64,000 nt of DNA from Bemisia tabaci (taxonomy: Eukaryota; Arthropoda; Insecta; Hemiptera; Aleyrodidae): positions 56,512,851-56,576,850 of the forward strand of contig NC_092796.1 in NCBI RefSeq assembly GCF_918797505.1, read 5' to 3'. Positions 63,001 to 64,000 of this stretch are shown piece after piece. Under the pieces are notes generated by a model. It saw only the letters and a list, made by a program, of their open reading frames with translations. It did not search any database and was not told where the DNA came from. Positions within the stretch are counted from its first letter, which is position 1. Every line of letters begins with the position of its first letter. A program made the translations under genes and the position numbers.

Positions 63001-63186
63001 AAGGCTACAGCCTTACTGAAAATTTGATGCCTTACCAATATATGTGTCCGGTCGAAGCAAAATGTGTTCCAGCTGTGATTTTTTCTGATAAATTCTTTCC
63101 ACACTCATTTTCTTCCCTTTCGGTTTAGCTTGTACAACCTCATCTTCGGAGCCGCTGCCCCCTCCATTAAGGTAATCACCATCCAT
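48036..63186 (-). CDS. TOP2: DNA topoisomerase II, 12 coding exons
   Basis: Coding exons in gene order: 63036-63186, 62456-62636, 60846-61089, 60017-60229, 58457-58630, 57532-57768, 55805-55907, 54471-54661, 53709-53840, 52777-52987, 51743-51852, 48036-51089. Phases agree; 1666 residues. The homodimeric enzyme passes one DNA duplex through another using ATP, in the nucleus. Order: GHKL ATPase (N-box NAADNKQRD, GQGIPV, TGGRNGFGAKL); transducer with QTKE loop; TOPRIM (EGDSA, Glu459; DQDQDGSH, Asp539/541/543); PLRGKLLNVRE; winged helix with Arg802-Tyr803 in ASPRYIFTML (Tyr codon 50628-50630); coiled-coil arms; then a roughly 500-residue acidic/Lys-rich C-terminal domain. All catalytic residues are present. 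The first coding exon begins at an acceptor (63200-63201), so at least one 5' UTR exon lies outside. An ATG at MDGDYLNGG is the first Met in that exon. Several introns contain MITEs. Confidence 0.97.
52320..52563. mobile_element. Family C element, second copy
   Basis: The left end CATAGAGAAAAAAGAGAGGTG and the right end AACCCCTCTTTTTTCTCTAT are inverted. Inside, GTACCCACCAACATCATTGA and AAGATGCCTGAAATGCGACA match 35896-36213. No perfect target duplication remains. It lies in the TOP2 intron between the 52777-52987 and 51743-51852 exons. Confidence 0.78.
53036..53182. mobile_element. MITE family D copy
   Basis: The left arm TAGACTACATTTTGCAATAG is mirrored by TATTGCAAAATGTAGTAC on the right. 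The middle carries AAAAGCACATATCCG and GGTATGTTGTTTCTAC, as in other copies. It lies in a TOP2 intron and is immediately followed by another family member. Confidence 0.8.
53185..53442. mobile_element. MITE family D-related element with long arms
   Basis: GGACTGCATTTTGCAAAAAG, then GAACCACTAGCATTGCAATG and further to GATTGTGCAACTTC, is mirrored on the right. The arms are about 60 bp, longer than in other family D copies, around a unique 130-bp centre. It sits directly next to 53036-53182 in the same TOP2 intron. Confidence 0.82.
56608..56931. mobile_element. hAT-type MITE, 324 bp, 8-bp target duplication
   Basis: The ends TAGGGCTGTTCAA and TTGAACACCCCTA are inverted, with more pairing inside (GTTGTCGG / CCGGCAAG and CGATAGCG motifs). 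A perfect 8-bp direct repeat, TCCTAACC, flanks it at 56600-56607 and 56932-56939. It is non-coding and lies in the TOP2 intron between the 57532-57768 and 55805-55907 exons. The termini resemble those of 4730-5280 but the interior differs. Confidence 0.9.
58809..58946. mobile_element. MITE family D copy
   Basis: The left arm GAACTGCATTTTGCAATTTG, then GACCTATAAATTCTGGC, is mirrored by GCCAGAATTTATAGTTCC and CAAATTGCAAAATGCAGTCC. The arms are nearly perfect over about 40 bp, the best preserved of the family here. It lies in the TOP2 intron before exon 58457-58630. Confidence 0.88.
59149..59529. mobile_element. TA-flanked MITE, 381 bp
   Basis: The ends GAGTACCTGTATAGGGAGAG, then TAGCGACAGATC, are mirrored perfectly by GATCTGTCGCTA, then CTCTCCCTATACAGGTACTC. 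TA lies on both sides (59147-59148 and 59530-59531). The terminal repeats are at least 32 bp. It is non-coding and lies in a TOP2 intron. A TA target and long perfect ends suggest the Tc1/mariner/pogo group. Confidence 0.9.
59571..59715. mobile_element. 145-bp inverted-repeat MITE
   Basis: GAAATCAACTCCTGAACAAG, then AT, is mirrored exactly by AT, then CTTGTTCAGGAGTTGATTTC. The middle is AT-rich. It lies 41 bp beyond the 381-bp MITE in the same TOP2 intron. Confidence 0.88.
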
Positions 63187-63199
63187 CTTAGAGTAGGTT

Positions 63200-64000
63200 C
63201 TGGAATGAGGAATAGAAATAAAAAAACTAAAGGTGTGGAGGAATGAATCCCAGATCGTACTGAAACTAATAGAGAATTGTTACTTGAGGAGTCACCTTCT
63301 AATGCTTTACGCTAATTGTCTGCCTTGTATCATGCCTGTGCTTACCATTAGAAATACGTGTGAGAGGGCAAGGAAGCGACATAAACAAAACACTTTCAGA
63401 GTTTCCTTCATTATTTTACCATGTGCCATGATCATATCAATGCTAGAAACTACATTTCTGGACATGTGGAAATTTCTGTGATGTGTAGACCAAAGGTACA
63501 TAGAAAGTCTCTGTGCCCACACAGCCTACCATGCATGTGACAGAGCAACATGGGCTTGTGCGAGCCTATCTGGAGGACATACCAACTAAGTAAGATAGGC
63601 ATGCCTTGGAAAAATTTCAAGATCATAAGAGAAACAAAGACATAATATTCTCTTCAGAAAACGTCAATGGCAGTTTTCCATTTTAATATAAAGATGCACG
63701 CACTCAATACCGCTAATGTCCCAAAGTGTCCAAATGATTTACACATGTTTAGATGTCATAAAAGAATGGAGAGTGAGAGCAATTTGAGATGTTTCTCAGC
63801 AAATTATAACAACAATGTGCGAAACATGAGTAGATCCTAAGTTATCTCTGACAATAATCTGTTCACTGACCACAGACGTATTCCAATTGACTGCAGCTTT
63901 AGGTTACCACCTTTACTTAGACAATTGCATAATGTTGTGTACTTGCGGATATATCTTAAGTCCTGTCAAATGTGCATGGATCCTTCCCTGGCAGGCAGCG
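63200..64000 (-). other. 5' intron of TOP2 reaching the window edge
   Basis: On the minus strand a pyrimidine-rich acceptor (CATTCCAG, AG at 63200-63201) precedes the first coding exon, so this stretch should be an intron whose upstream UTR exon lies beyond 64000. No gene or clear repeat is seen here. Confidence 0.55.

Overview
This is eukaryotic nuclear DNA, most likely from an arthropod and probably an insect. The base composition is AT-rich. Every real gene is split into GT-AG exons, intergenic and intronic DNA is crowded with short inverted-repeat transposons, and the proteins look like insect versions of conserved metazoan families. I cannot name the species. The repeat style would suit a hemipteran, but that is only an impression.

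I can rebuild five protein-coding genes exon by exon, with reading phase agreeing at every junction. From left to right: NHP2 (H/ACA snoRNP core protein, + strand, 3514-6425, 146 aa); WBP2 (WW-domain-binding protein 2, + strand, 8512-19469, 261 aa); an SLC29A4/ENT4-like nucleoside and monoamine transporter (- strand, 24705-33546, 600 aa); MED10 (Mediator middle-module subunit, - strand, 40234-43246, 135 aa); and TOP2 (DNA topoisomerase II, - strand, 48036-63186, 1666 aa, with catalytic tyrosine 803 and the complete TOPRIM motif). The two + genes are followed by three - genes. WBP2 and ENT4 therefore converge on a gene-poor stretch at about 19.5-24.7 kb. The five genes do not form a pathway; they are neighbouring housekeeping or transport genes.

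The rest is mostly repeats. Positions 585-1459 hold a tandem array with an exact 175-bp period. Two related families of about 260-bp MITEs with TA-flanked ends (A and B) are scattered through the window. One family A copy is split by a poly(A) retroposon, and one family B copy is split by a 318-bp element with 9-bp target duplications. Two elements carry hAT-type ends with perfect 8-bp target duplications, in an NHP2 intron and a TOP2 intron. Other inverted-repeat elements lie in WBP2, TOP2 and the intergenic DNA, and a fold-back element with mariner-type termini lies between MED10 and TOP2. Short tandem repeats and a 420-bp pyrimidine tract complete the picture.

I found no tRNA, rRNA, CRISPR array or coherent viral or transposase gene. 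The best candidates for something undescribed are the nested and recent MITE families, the 175-bp satellite, the Thr-rich tail of the ENT4-like protein and the repeated acidic/basic C-terminal domain of TOP2. I see no wholly new multi-gene system here.
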